A DNA stretch of 64,000 nucleotides from Ruminococcus flavefaciens (GCF_900108555.1 NZ_FNWV01000005.1:124001-188000); one strand, 5' to 3'; positions 44,947-53,080 are shown, numbered from the stretch's first letter. The notes: generated from the sequence alone by a model not told the origin. Program-made: numbers and translations.

Positions 44947-44962
44947 ATTACAGATTTGTAAT
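44947..44962. promoter_or_regulatory. Shared palindromic operator, copy 2 (lipoprotein gene)
   Basis: ATTACAGATTTGTAAT, one base from perfect, lies about five bases upstream of the weak -35 region of the lipoprotein promoter (-10 TATAAT, minus strand). Confidence 0.65.
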
Positions 44963-44974
44963 CTGAAAACAATT

Positions 44975-45661
44975 TTAGAATATGACACGTCTGAGAACGT
45001 ACTCGCCCTCCGATGTGGCGGCTATCTCATATGTACTCATATCATCCATATTCAAATGCTTTTTCAGACGGGAAATATTGACTCTTATAGTATTTTTGCT
45101 ATCCTCCACGTCGCAGCCGTATATAGTCTTGTATATATCATGATAGCTTATACGCGAGCCTATCTGCGAGGCTAGCATATAGAGTATCTGAAGTTCACGC
45201 TGAGGCAATGAGTATTCATTTCCATCAAGTGTGGCTGTTCCCGCAAAAAGATCAACTGTAAGTTCGGGCAGCTCTATCTTCGGGTGCTGAGGAGACTGCT
45301 TTACATTGCGGCGGAGCTGTGCTTCTATACGTGCCTTTAATACGTTCAGGTCGTATGGCTTTGTTATATAGTCGTCGCCGCCGCTGCGGAAGCCCATAAT
45401 AACGCTGTCGTTCTCGTCACGGGCTGTAAGGAATATCACGGGAGCCTGTGTTTTCTGCCGCAGTATCTTGCAGAAGTCCATACCATCGCCGTCAGGGAGC
45501 ATAACGTCAAGAAGTACAAGGTCGGGAACGCACTCTTCAAGCATAAATGTAGCAGTCTGTACCGAATCCGCACAGTGTACGGCATAGCCCTCGTTTTCAA
45601 GGAATGTCCTGTTGATACGCATGATGTCTGAATCGTCTTCTACTAATAATATGTGTGGCAT
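44975..45661 (-). CDS. OmpR/PhoB-family response regulator
   Basis: A 228-residue regulator with an N-terminal receiver domain (LVEDDSDI acidic pair, phospho-acceptor Asp in LVLLDVMLPDGDG at about residue 51, Lys in YITKPYDL) and a C-terminal winged helix (ELQILYMLASQIGSRISY and NTIRVNISRLKKHLN). It diverges from the histidine kinase gene, and both share an upstream palindrome. It likely binds the ATTACAAATTTGTAAT motif at the three promoters of this cluster. Confidence 0.92.
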   Translation of the reverse strand: MPHILLVEDDSDIMRINRTFLENEGYAVHCADSVQTATFMLEECVPDLVLLDVMLPDGDGMDFCKILRQKTQAPVIFLTARDENDSVIMGFRSGGDDYITKPYDLNVLKARIEAQLRRNVKQSPQHPKIELPELTVDLFAGTATLDGNEYSLPQRELQILYMLASQIGSRISYHDIYKTIYGCDVEDSKNTIRVNISRLKKHLNMDDMSTYEIAATSEGEYVLRRVIF

Positions 45662-45677
45662 AATGAATCCCCCTGTG

Positions 45678-45693
45678 ATTACAATTTCGTAAT
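45678..45693. promoter_or_regulatory. Shared palindromic operator, copy 3 (two-component genes)
   Basis: ATTACAATTTCGTAAT matches the consensus at 14 of 16 positions and stands four bases before the kinase -35 (TTCACT, 45698-45703; -10 TATAAT, 45721-45726). The following TCTG(T/-)NCAC stretch is also conserved with copy 1. Confidence 0.65.
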
Positions 45694-45754
45694 TCTGTTC
45701 ACTTAATGAAAAAAATATGGTATAATGTATTCAACAACATAAAGGAGTGATAAA

Positions 45755-47281
45755 ATGAAAAAAGAAATTTCCAAAAGCCGCGCTTTACGGAGAAGGCTTC
45801 TTAGTGTTCTGTTAATATGTTTTATTACTATAATGATAATATTTGTTTTTGTCTTTAATCTTGTATATAAACGCTCGACTAATATAGTTGTTTCACATAC
45901 ATCTAAGATTGCAAGCAATACCGTTGATACTACCGCTCATGGCTTCTATCAGGTCACGCTTGGAAATTTGCAGTCATCTCTCGAAAGCTTCGGAACTAAC
46001 ATATGTACAGTGCTCGGCTCTTTGCAGGATATACCTGATATAGATCCGAAGCTTGTTCTTGAAACGCATATGATTGATTTTTTTGAAATAGATACTTCAC
46101 ATGAGTTTAATGATGTTATTGGTTTTACTTATTCTAACGGTGAATTTCACAGTATACCTTCCGAGCCTGAGTGTGACCGTATGATCCAGCAAGCCGTCGA
46201 AGCACTGGATAAAGAATATGCAAAAGAACCTTCCTTTTACGGTATGGGAAATACACTTCAGAGAAACATTGAACAATATACCGAAATAAGCACAGGAATA
46301 TATACTCTGGAAGGTCAGGGATTTATCTGCGCATGGGATCATCTGATAAATCACACTGTTGGATATGATGATATATGTTACGGTATAATTTTGTTCGACC
46401 AGAATCATTATAAAGACCTTATCAATGAGATCGCAGCTGAGCAGACTGACTCTCTGTTAGGTGAAATGAATGATCTTTTCCAGAGGTCAATATATATCAT
46501 GGTCGCGGTTATTTCGGGAGTGCTGATATTGTTTATCGTGATTTCGGTCATTCTCTCAAAAAAACTGTCAGATCCTATCGTTACTGAGCATGATATGCTG
46601 GTAAAGGTAAACGAGATGAAGACCACCTTCCTCTCGGACGCTTCCCACGAGCTAAAAACTCCTCTTGCGACTATGTCGGGATATGCTCAGAATGCGGAAA
46701 TGGAGCTTGCAAACGGCTGCGATACGGCTGCCTTACAAGAAAAGCTGAAACGTATCTCCTCGGAAGCCAACCGTATGGCTCTTATGGTAACGCAGATACT
46801 GGACGCTACCCGAATCGAGGAAGGACGAATGGTTCTGGAGCCTGCTCCCTGCGATATAGACAGCCTTGTGCGCGAGACAGTTGAGACCTATTTTGCCGTG
46901 CTCAATAAGAACAACAACAGGCTCGCAATTCGTATCCCTCTTGAATTGCCAAAAGTAAATGCTGACAGTTCAAGATTACAGCGTGTTTTCGTAAATCTTG
47001 TCTCCAATGCCTTAAAGCATACCAAAAACGGTACTATACTTATCAAAGCAGAGGAGGAAGGAAACTTCATAAAAGTAACCGTAAAGGATACAGGAAGCGG
47101 TATCTCCGCAGAGGATATGCCTCATATCTGGGAGCGATACTACAAGGGTAAACACTCCGAAACAGGCACTGGACTTGGTCTTTATATATGCAAGTTCATA
47201 ATCGAGTCCCACGGCGGTAAGATATGGGCAGAAAGTGAAGTGGGCAAAGGAACATCGTTTATGTTCACGCTGCCTGTATAA
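45755..47281 (+). CDS. Sensor histidine kinase
   Basis: A 508-residue kinase with membrane segments at about 16-38 and 245-268 enclosing a roughly 200-residue outside sensor domain, a HisKA box FLSDASHELKTPLATMSGYA (phosphorylated His at about residue 300) and an ATPase domain with NLVSNALKHT, DTGSGIS and GTGLGLYICK. The ligand is unknown. It pairs with the divergent response regulator. Start has AAAGGAG seven bases upstream. Confidence 0.92.
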   Translation: MKKEISKSRALRRRLLSVLLICFITIMIIFVFVFNLVYKRSTNIVVSHTSKIASNTVDTTAHGFYQVTLGNLQSSLESFGTNICTVLGSLQDIPDIDPKLVLETHMIDFFEIDTSHEFNDVIGFTYSNGEFHSIPSEPECDRMIQQAVEALDKEYAKEPSFYGMGNTLQRNIEQYTEISTGIYTLEGQGFICAWDHLINHTVGYDDICYGIILFDQNHYKDLINEIAAEQTDSLLGEMNDLFQRSIYIMVAVISGVLILFIVISVILSKKLSDPIVTEHDMLVKVNEMKTTFLSDASHELKTPLATMSGYAQNAEMELANGCDTAALQEKLKRISSEANRMALMVTQILDATRIEEGRMVLEPAPCDIDSLVRETVETYFAVLNKNNNRLAIRIPLELPKVNADSSRLQRVFVNLVSNALKHTKNGTILIKAEEEGNFIKVTVKDTGSGISAEDMPHIWERYYKGKHSETGTGLGLYICKFIIESHGGKIWAESEVGKGTSFMFTLPV

Positions 47282-47603
47282 TAAATACTTTTACATTATA
47301 CCATAAATGCTTGAAAATAGCAAGAAGCGCGGCGAAAAATGTGCCGTTATTTTTATCTTCAGCGCAAAAAAGGGTGCGGCGGCTCGCCGCTTATACCATA
47401 ATTCCAGCAAAAAAGCCAGTGTTTTTTACTCTCAATCTAATAATTAGCTAATATAACCAATCAGCACTTATCTCTGCCATTCTTCCATATTACATAGGTA
47501 TAATATTGATGCTTGATAATGTGAAAAACAAAGTATCCCCACTTCTTAACGAGTGGGGATACTTTGTTTAAATAAAAGATACAAGACTTTTTTCAAAAAA
47601 AGC
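47282..47603. other. Gene-free stretch with two hairpins before the internal tRNA-Leu
   Basis: About 320 bp without a gene. It holds a small GC stem GCGGC/GCCGC near 47381-47396 and a strong terminator-like stem ACAAAGTATCCCCACT/AGTGGGGATACTTTGT at 47527-47568 that may end the kinase transcript. The rest is unexplained. Confidence 0.6.
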
Positions 47604-47709
47604 TTGACAAACTCACCTATTTGTGATAAAATATTATGGTACTGCGGAGCTACTGGTTTTACAGTCCGCCTCGGTTAGTCTGAGCCGTGTAAAATTTATC
47701 AGGCATTAT
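47604..47709 (+). promoter_or_regulatory. Promoter and structured leader of the complete tRNA-Leu gene
   Basis: TTGACA (47604-47609), 17 bp, TAAAAT (47627-47632). A leader with the same GCGGA/TCCGC stem as at 41950 follows. About 70 nt of leader are conserved between both loci although individual bases have diverged. Confidence 0.75.
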
Positions 47710-47796
47710 GCGGATATGGCGGAATTGGCAGACGCGTATGGTTCAGGTCCATATGAACGCAAGTTCATGCAGGTTCAAGTCCTGTTATCCGCACCA
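47710..47796 (+). tRNA. tRNA-Leu (anticodon CAG), complete
   Basis: An 87-nt class II tRNA: acceptor GCGGATA/TATCCGC, D-arm with AATTGGCAGACGC, anticodon loop TTCAGGT (CAG, 47744-47746), a variable arm GAACGCAAGTTC, T loop TTCAAGT and encoded ACCA. It lies inside the integrated element and would supply the leucine tRNA lost from the interrupted gene. Confidence 0.93.
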
Positions 47797-47826
47797 GCGC
47801 CTCACATAATGTGAGGCGCCTTTTTT
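47797..47826 (+). terminator. Terminator of the complete tRNA-Leu
   Basis: GCGCCTCACA pairs with TGTGAGGCGC, followed by six T. The recombinase gene ends convergently just beyond. Confidence 0.8.
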
Positions 47827-47829
47827 GTA

Positions 47830-49410
47830 TCAAAGTATCTCATCTGTAACATCTTCCATTATGTTGTAATTGAACGCGCCGTTCATATCGAAGCTTATGT
47901 CGATAGACTTGTCCTCGTTCTGGTGAACTGTGACCTGACGGACAAGCATTCTCAGGTTGACATTTGAGATATGCCCGTCTGCAAGTATAGTCTCTATCAG
48001 TTCCGAAGTATTCTTCAGTTCTTCACGGCGCTTCTTGCAGACCTCATCATAATGCCGCAGGTCGGTTATCTTCTTTTCGAGAGAACGTATCTCATCTTCA
48101 CGCTTTTCAATCATATCATTGTAGATCTTAGCATGGTCACGGTCATTGATACGCTCTATGATAAGCTGTTCGATCTCATCACGCTTCTGCTTGATTTTCT
48201 CATTGCTGCGCTGTATTTCCTTATCATACTTAGGCTTCTTTTTGAGCCAATTCTTGACGATTTTTTCGTATTTCGAACTCTCAGCTTGTATATACTCAAG
48301 CAGAGATACGATTTCAATATTTATCAGTGCATCAAGCTGCTCCTCGCGGACTGAATGTGGTGTGCAGTATTCCTTGCCGTAGCGATGGTTGCTGTTGCAG
48401 GTGTATTCAACATATTCATTACCTCGCCATTTTCTTCGTCTTGCAATAAGACTTGCACCACACTCGGCACATTTTATCATTCCTGCATATCTGTGAATGT
48501 TACGTCCACACTGCGAGCGTGGATTTATCTTCGACCTCTGTTCCAGCATGAACTGTGCCTGTTTCCATGTAGTTTCGTCTATGATAGGTTCGCAAAAGTT
48601 ATCATGCCTATATTGCTCATCGTCAGGTACTGCTGTTATTGTTTTATATATTTTTGAGCTTACCGTCTTGTGATTCACAAGTGTTCCGTGATAAAGCTCA
48701 TTAGTCAGCATACGCTTCACTGTAGTCTGAACCCACAGATATTTCTTGGAGATGTCAGGCTTATGGTCGCTCAGCTTTCGGTTGAAGTAATAGTCAGGTG
48801 ACTTAATTCCGTCCGCGTTCATCTTCTTTGCTATGGTTGTCAGACCGTATCCGTCTATGTACAAGCGGAAAACCTCCCGGACTATCCATGCTGTCTCCTC
48901 ATCAATTGTTATCATATCAGTATTCTTATCTTTTATATACCCCATCGGCAGAGTCTCGATTATGCCGGTGGTTTTCTGCTTCTGCCGCACTCCTGCACGC
49001 ACCTTTTTACTTATGTCTTTGGCATAGAAGTCATTGAACAGCTGCTTGAATCCGATGAGCATATCATCGTTTTCATTAGTCGAGTCTATGCCCTCGGTCA
49101 CCGAGTAGACCTTTACGTTGTTCTCACGCAGGTGGTCGATAAACAAAGCAGTCTGAGTTCGATGTCTGCCGAGTCGGGATAAGTCTTTGACTAAAACTAT
49201 GTCGATCTTTCCATCATCTACAGCAGTTTCAAGCTGACCGATTCCTTTTCTGTTGAATGTCATTCCTGAAACATTATCATCGAAGCTTTCTCCGACAACG
49301 TCGTATCCGTTCTGTTCTGCGTAGTCAGCAAGTATCCGTCTTTGATTCTGTAAGCTGTTCATCTCAGCGTCCTCGTCACGGGACAGTCTGTAATAGAGCC
49401 ATGCTCTCAT
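47830..49410 (-). CDS. Large serine recombinase
   Basis: A 526-residue resolvase/invertase-type integrase. The N-terminal catalytic domain has the nucleophile Ser in YYRLSRDEDAEMNS and the arginines of DLSRLGRHR. A recombinase domain follows (MGYIKDKNTDMITIDEETAWIVREVFRLY), then a zinc ribbon with CAECGASL and CNSNHRYGKEYC, and a long coiled coil (about residues 360-470). Large serine recombinases insert at short, nearly identical cores, which fits the 4-bp TCAG shared by the two tRNA halves. It probably integrates and excises this element. Confidence 0.92.
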   Translation of the reverse strand: MRAWLYYRLSRDEDAEMNSLQNQRRILADYAEQNGYDVVGESFDDNVSGMTFNRKGIGQLETAVDDGKIDIVLVKDLSRLGRHRTQTALFIDHLRENNVKVYSVTEGIDSTNENDDMLIGFKQLFNDFYAKDISKKVRAGVRQKQKTTGIIETLPMGYIKDKNTDMITIDEETAWIVREVFRLYIDGYGLTTIAKKMNADGIKSPDYYFNRKLSDHKPDISKKYLWVQTTVKRMLTNELYHGTLVNHKTVSSKIYKTITAVPDDEQYRHDNFCEPIIDETTWKQAQFMLEQRSKINPRSQCGRNIHRYAGMIKCAECGASLIARRRKWRGNEYVEYTCNSNHRYGKEYCTPHSVREEQLDALINIEIVSLLEYIQAESSKYEKIVKNWLKKKPKYDKEIQRSNEKIKQKRDEIEQLIIERINDRDHAKIYNDMIEKREDEIRSLEKKITDLRHYDEVCKKRREELKNTSELIETILADGHISNVNLRMLVRQVTVHQNEDKSIDISFDMNGAFNYNIMEDVTDEIL

Positions 49411-49440
49411 ATAATCACTCTCCTTTTTTTGGCAGTCGCA

Positions 49441-49456
49441 GCACCTTGTCCGGTGC
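49441..49456. other. Hairpin before the recombinase gene
   Basis: AGCACC and GGTGCT pair around a short loop, upstream of the recombinase start. It could be a regulatory stem or a recombination-related structure. Confidence 0.35.
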
Positions 49457-49482
49457 TACGACACACCATACCACAGACTTTC

Positions 49483-49680
49483 TCAGAAGTCTACTATTTT
49501 TTCTTTATCCTCTGAAAGTTTGACCTTTCCACTAAAATCCACGTGAGCAGTCTGTGTAGTTTCTGATGAGTTCAGATAGTCGTGGATCATAGCCTCTATG
49601 AAATTATCAAAGGCGGTCTTATCACCGCTGTATATGAAATTTGCAGTTTTGATCTTAGGTTCAGTTCTCGTTTTTCCCAA
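49483..49680 (-). CDS. Small protein before the recombinase
   Basis: A 65-residue product that starts at a TTG (49680) with GAGGAGC nine bases upstream. It is basic at the start (KTRTEPKIKTANFIYSGDKTAFDNFIEAMIHDYLN) with an acidic tail. Short proteins of the TnpW kind sit at this position in Tn4451-like clostridial elements, and this one has a similar pattern, but I cannot confirm it. It is likely translated with the recombinase. Confidence 0.45.
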   Translation of the reverse strand: MGKTRTEPKIKTANFIYSGDKTAFDNFIEAMIHDYLNSSETTQTAHVDFSGKVKLSEDKEKIVDF

Positions 49681-49771
49681 TATACCACGCTCCTCTCAAA
49701 TCTTCTGTTCATGTTTCCTGTGATTCTTACGTTGTTCATTTTAATCTTTCCTTTCGTTATTTGATTGGGCA

Positions 49772-51097
49772 TCACCCCATATGCATACCGAGATCTTCCT
49801 TCTTCCGTATCTCCTTCGCCAGTGCCTTTCGGTCAACATGCTCTCGAGCATACTCAGTATCGTCATCGACAGGCTCGTCCTCGATTATCGAAGCCACAGC
49901 AGCAATGCCACTGACGATATCAGGTGCAGCACTTCTATCAGCACCACCAGTCGGAGCAGTCTGAAGCCGTGACTTCTGCTCTGCTCGCCTGAGCATTTCA
50001 GCTGCGATAAGGTCCGCTCGTTCAGATTCCCAGCCTGTGATATGAGGTCCTTCGCCGCCTGATCCAGCTTCGACACCTCTGCCGTCACGTTTTGTGACGT
50101 CTGCTCCTGTATCTCCTTCCCCTGTTCCAGCAGCTGATTGTATATCGTCCGCTGATTTTGCAGGTACTGTTTCATCTGTGCATATGTCATAGTTTCGTCT
50201 GTCTGAGCCTTGACATCGAACAGCGTATCTGTCAGAAGTTTCAGCTGCGAGATCAGCGCCAGCCAGTTGTGTTCCTGGACGCAGACCATAGTTGGTATGT
50301 CCTGTGTCTCCTCCAAATTCTGCTTGGAGGCTTCTTTCGCTTCTTCGTATTTCGAATTCATATTCCATATTCTCCTTCCTGTATTTCGCTTCGTGCAATT
50401 TATTGTCACGGCATCTCCTGCCGTTGGGACAAGTGTATGTGATGTACTTCCGGCTGTCTTCCCACTTGACATCGTAGCCACACTGCTTCATGTAAAAGCG
50501 GAATTGCTTCTTGCACTTGGCTCTTTTCATGACCACATCAATGGTATTGAAGAGAGCCATTTTCCAACTCTCACCTCGAATTGCAACTCGATACTCGCCG
50601 TTAGTTATACCGTTACTCTGCTTGTGAATCTCAGGTTTGCTGAGAGTTGTTACACCGTACTTCTGACATATCTCATCGCTGAGCTGTCGCAGGTCTTGCA
50701 GTGTGAACTTGTTCGAGTGGTACTTCAGACCTGTCTCGGCATTGACCGCATTGAGCACAAAATGCGAATGTATATGGTCGGCATCTGTGTGAGTTGCCAC
50801 TACAACTTCGTGACCTGGGAAAGCTCGCTCCGCAAACTCAACAGCGATCTTGTGAGCAAGCGCAGGAACGATATTATAGCCGCTCGGGTGCGACTGAACG
50901 AAATGATAGTAACGCACACCGTCAGTCTTGCCGTACATCTCACGGGTATTTTTGAACTCCTGATAGGCAGTGGGCAGCGAACAATTGAGAGCCGTCACAA
51001 ACTTCTTACCCTCAGTCTTATCATCGCGGCAGATGTAGTCGAGACTTTTCTTGCCGCCGCCACCGCCTTTCGTACTTATCGCTGTGACCGTCGCCAC
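49772..51097 (-). CDS. mobA: Relaxase / mobilization nuclease (MobA/VirD2-like)
   Basis: A 441-residue protein starting at a GTG whose first G is the last base of the mobC stop (TAGTG). The three-histidine motif HTDADHIHSHFVLNAV (about residues 100-115) binds the metal of MOBP-type relaxases, preceded by a possible catalytic Tyr in the first 70 residues. It nicks oriT and pilots the strand. The C-terminal 200 residues have biased, low-complexity sequence because another gene overlaps them in a second frame. Confidence 0.88.
   Translation of the reverse strand: MATVTAISTKGGGGGKKSLDYICRDDKTEGKKFVTALNCSLPTAYQEFKNTREMYGKTDGVRYYHFVQSHPSGYNIVPALAHKIAVEFAERAFPGHEVVVATHTDADHIHSHFVLNAVNAETGLKYHSNKFTLQDLRQLSDEICQKYGVTTLSKPEIHKQSNGITNGEYRVAIRGESWKMALFNTIDVVMKRAKCKKQFRFYMKQCGYDVKWEDSRKYITYTCPNGRRCRDNKLHEAKYRKENMEYEFEIRRSERSLQAEFGGDTGHTNYGLRPGTQLAGADLAAETSDRYAVRCQGSDRRNYDICTDETVPAKSADDIQSAAGTGEGDTGADVTKRDGRGVEAGSGGEGPHITGWESERADLIAAEMLRRAEQKSRLQTAPTGGADRSAAPDIVSGIAAVASIIEDEPVDDDTEYAREHVDRKALAKEIRKKEDLGMHMG
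49885..50361 (-). CDS. MobB-like protein nested in the relaxase gene
   Basis: A 158-residue frame entirely inside the relaxase gene, shifted by one base. It begins at an ATG (50361) with GGAAGGAG ten bases before it. The product is a long helical coiled coil (MTYAQMKQYLQNQRTIYNQLLEQGKEIQEQ, SKLDQAAKDLISQAGNLNERTLSQLK) ending in a membrane segment (LRLVVLIEVLHLISSVALLLWL). Nested mobB/mobD genes with this plan are known in ColE1-type mobilization loci. Its natural composition, against the biased relaxase frame, favours it being real. Confidence 0.55.
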   Translation of the reverse strand: MNSKYEEAKEASKQNLEETQDIPTMVCVQEHNWLALISQLKLLTDTLFDVKAQTDETMTYAQMKQYLQNQRTIYNQLLEQGKEIQEQTSQNVTAEVSKLDQAAKDLISQAGNLNERTLSQLKCSGEQSRSHGFRLLRLVVLIEVLHLISSVALLLWLR

Positions 51098-51408
51098 TAT
51101 TTCACCTCCCGAAGCAGCCGACCTATCAACTCCGTGAACTTCCTGTGCTCATCAAGGAGCGGCTGAAAATTCACGGCGGTCAGCCTGTCCATATTTGCCA
51201 GTGTAGCTATCTGATTGAGGTTTCGACCGATAGCTTTCTGCTGCCGGACTATCTCGTCGATTCCATTGGCGACAACGATTTTCTTGCCAAGAGCGCACCG
51301 CATAATGAAGTCATTGAGCCTCAAGCCATGCCTATCAGCGAGCTCATGGATACGCCTGCTTTCTTCCTCTGTGCAGCGTATCGCTATGGTTGTGTTTCTC
51401 CGTCTCAT
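51097..51408 (-). CDS. mobC: MobC-like relaxosome protein
   Basis: A 103-residue protein with an N-terminal ribbon-helix-helix segment (RRRNTTIAIRCTEEESRRIHELADRHGLRLNDFIMRCAL) and a C-terminal helical domain (IDEIVRQQKAIGRNLNQIATLANM), typical of MobC/TraJ-type accessory proteins that bind near oriT and help the relaxase. Its stop codon overlaps the relaxase GTG by one base. Confidence 0.88.
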   Translation of the reverse strand: MRRRNTTIAIRCTEEESRRIHELADRHGLRLNDFIMRCALGKKIVVANGIDEIVRQQKAIGRNLNQIATLANMDRLTAVNFQPLLDEHRKFTELIGRLLREVK

Positions 51409-51757
51409 AGAATCCCTCCTTTTCTTCCGTTTTGTAAAATGTTTCGGCGTGCCGACAATTATACTTCCTGTCCGTAGGGACTATGCGGAGGCACAATTGG
51501 GAGCGGCGGCTCGCCGTAAGTGGGTTCGGGCTTCTGCCCGACAAGCAAGGCGGCAGGCGGAATGCCAGCTGCTATGCTTGCCAACCCAGAAGGGTTGATT
51601 TTTCTCAGGTACTGCCACTTTTCTCCTCTGTCGATAGTATCTGTGCGGTATCGCCACACTCGCTCCACGTTGCGCGACAATCGCTTTCACCGCCGCAGGT
51701 AGGATAACTACCCGAATTTGGCATCGGCGACAGAAACGGCGCGTTTTGTGCGTGATT
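51409..51757. other. Probable oriT region
   Basis: About 350 bp without a gene, upstream of mobC. It holds short GC-rich stems: GCCGGCGGCTCGCCG-type pairing near 51508, TCGGGC/GCCCGA at 51527-51542 and AACCC/GGGTT at 51583-51596. A region directly upstream of mobC/mobA with such stems is the usual place of oriT. The nick site is not identified. Confidence 0.4.
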
Positions 51758-51758
51758 T

Positions 51759-51926
51759 TACCGTCACCCGAGAGCATTATACCGTCACCCAGAATCACAA
51801 ATACCGTCACCCTCTGTTTTACCGTCACCCGCCTCAAACAAAGGTAAATAGACGTTTTCTGAACTTCGGGTGCCGGCATGGTCAGCAATTTCTACCCACA
51901 GCAGGCTTCCGTTTTTACTGTCACCC
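51759..51926. repeat. Iteron array TACCGTCACCC
   Basis: TACCGTCACCC occurs at 51759-51769, 51780-51790, 51802-51812 and 51820-51830 (starts 21, 22 and 18 bp apart, close to two helical turns). A fifth copy with one change (TACTGTCACCC) is at 51916-51926. They span the end of the repA-like gene. This is a candidate replication origin or repressor-binding site. Confidence 0.7.
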
Positions 51927-52846
51927 GACTGGTCGTAAATCAGATCCAGTATTCGAGCTCCGTGACTCCTTCGAGCTGTGAATAGCACTCCGTATGTTTT
52001 AAGTTCATTGGTATGCTGAACAAGATTTCTCGTTATCCAGTTCGGAGCGTACTCACGACCGAAGTGTGTGTACATCAGCTTGCAGAGTTCAGTTGCTGAA
52101 CCTGTGAAGCGTTTCTCATCTACCATCAAGTCATGTATGGCGAAAGAGAAAAGATCTGGCTGACGCTCAGGCACATCGTCAACTACATTCCACTTGTGAC
52201 CGCTGAACTCCAAGCACAACTCCATGTGTTCAATGTCACGACCAGCGCAATGCAGCTTTGCTTTACCGCTGCCGCGACGCTCTTCGATCATAACCATGAT
52301 ACCGTCAACGCTGCCGATGATACCTGTCGAACCCGACACCATATTGAACGGATCGCTGTCATAACACTTGCGCGTATGGTGTACGACAAGTATTGCAACT
52401 TTCAGCTTATCCGCAAGCGCTTTCAGCACAGAGAGCTCTTTGTAATCTGAACCGTAATTGACATCAGTGTTGCACCTGACCTTCTGCAACGTATCGATGA
52501 CTATGACTTTCAAATCAGGAAGCTCCTGTTTACTTTTTTCAAGTTCTTCTTCCAGACCGTTGCCTATTGACTGCGCTTCAATTGCGAAGTTCAAGTTCTC
52601 ACATGGTTCGTCTGTGAGTTCGTATATCCTGTTCTGCAAACGAAGGAGGTTGTCCTCAAGACTCAGATACAATACCTGACCAATATTAGTATCGTGCTTG
52701 AGGAACTGCTCACCGTTAGCGACTGACATACACAAGTCCAGCGCTAACCACGACTTGCCTATCTTCGGTGCGCCTGCAAGGATATACAGACCGGGATACA
52801 TCATTTTGTAGATGATGTACTCCTGCTTTTCCAGCGGAGTTGTCAT
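51785..52846 (-). CDS. repA: RepA-like hexameric AAA/RecA-fold ATPase
   Basis: About 353 residues if translation begins at the ATG at 52846. The real start is unclear because the strong purine-rich site GGGGGG (52890-52895) lies before a non-AUG codon. It has Walker A GAPKIGKSW, Walker B LKVIVIDTLQ and the VVHHTRK/GSTGI sensor region of the plasmid RSF1010 RepA helicase family (AAA_25). A helical C-terminal DNA-binding part (FTGSATELCKLMYTHFGREYAPNWITRNL) follows. It probably opens the origin when the excised element replicates. Iterons overlap its 3' end. Confidence 0.75.
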   Translation of the reverse strand: MTTPLEKQEYIIYKMMYPGLYILAGAPKIGKSWLALDLCMSVANGEQFLKHDTNIGQVLYLSLEDNLLRLQNRIYELTDEPCENLNFAIEAQSIGNGLEEELEKSKQELPDLKVIVIDTLQKVRCNTDVNYGSDYKELSVLKALADKLKVAILVVHHTRKCYDSDPFNMVSGSTGIIGSVDGIMVMIEERRGSGKAKLHCAGRDIEHMELCLEFSGHKWNVVDDVPERQPDLFSFAIHDLMVDEKRFTGSATELCKLMYTHFGREYAPNWITRNLVQHTNELKTYGVLFTARRSHGARILDLIYDQSGDSKNGSLLWVEIADHAGTRSSENVYLPLFEAGDGKTEGDGICDSG

Positions 52847-52912
52847 TATGTACTCGCTGTTGTAGATCGTTAATTCGTTGCCTATAACTATCCCCCCTTT
52901 TATTTTGACAGC

Positions 52913-52944
52913 AAAAAAACGCTCCGCGAAATGCAAAGCGTTTT
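52913..52944 (-). terminator. Terminator-like hairpin in the repA leader
   Basis: On the minus strand AAAACGCT pairs with AGCGTTTT and is followed by more T, upstream of the repA ribosome site. It would stop transcription before repA unless anti-termination occurs, so it could be an attenuator of replication. Confidence 0.55.
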
Positions 52945-53042
52945 GCCCTCTAAATATATTATGGTACAGTTTTTTGATTTTGCATAAAATCAGGTAACAA
53001 TTATTTTTTATTAAAAACGACAATTTTACTTGCAATTTGATT

Positions 53043-53065
53043 TTGGATGTGATATACTATAATCG
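53043..53065 (+). promoter_or_regulatory. Promoter of the DUF6076-like gene
   Basis: TTGCAA, 17 bp, TATACT (about 53029-53057), then TCGGAGG before the ATG at 53081. Confidence 0.55.
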
Positions 53066-53080
53066 GAGGTGATAGAACAT

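Noticed and set aside
50210..51166. Long plus-strand frame opposite the relaxase
   Set aside because: No ribosome site. The minus-strand relaxase and MobC with known motifs explain the region.
51759..51830. Short direct repeats as a CRISPR array
   Set aside because: Units are 11 bp with 7-11 bp between them, too short for CRISPR, and no cas genes are present. Iterons fit better.
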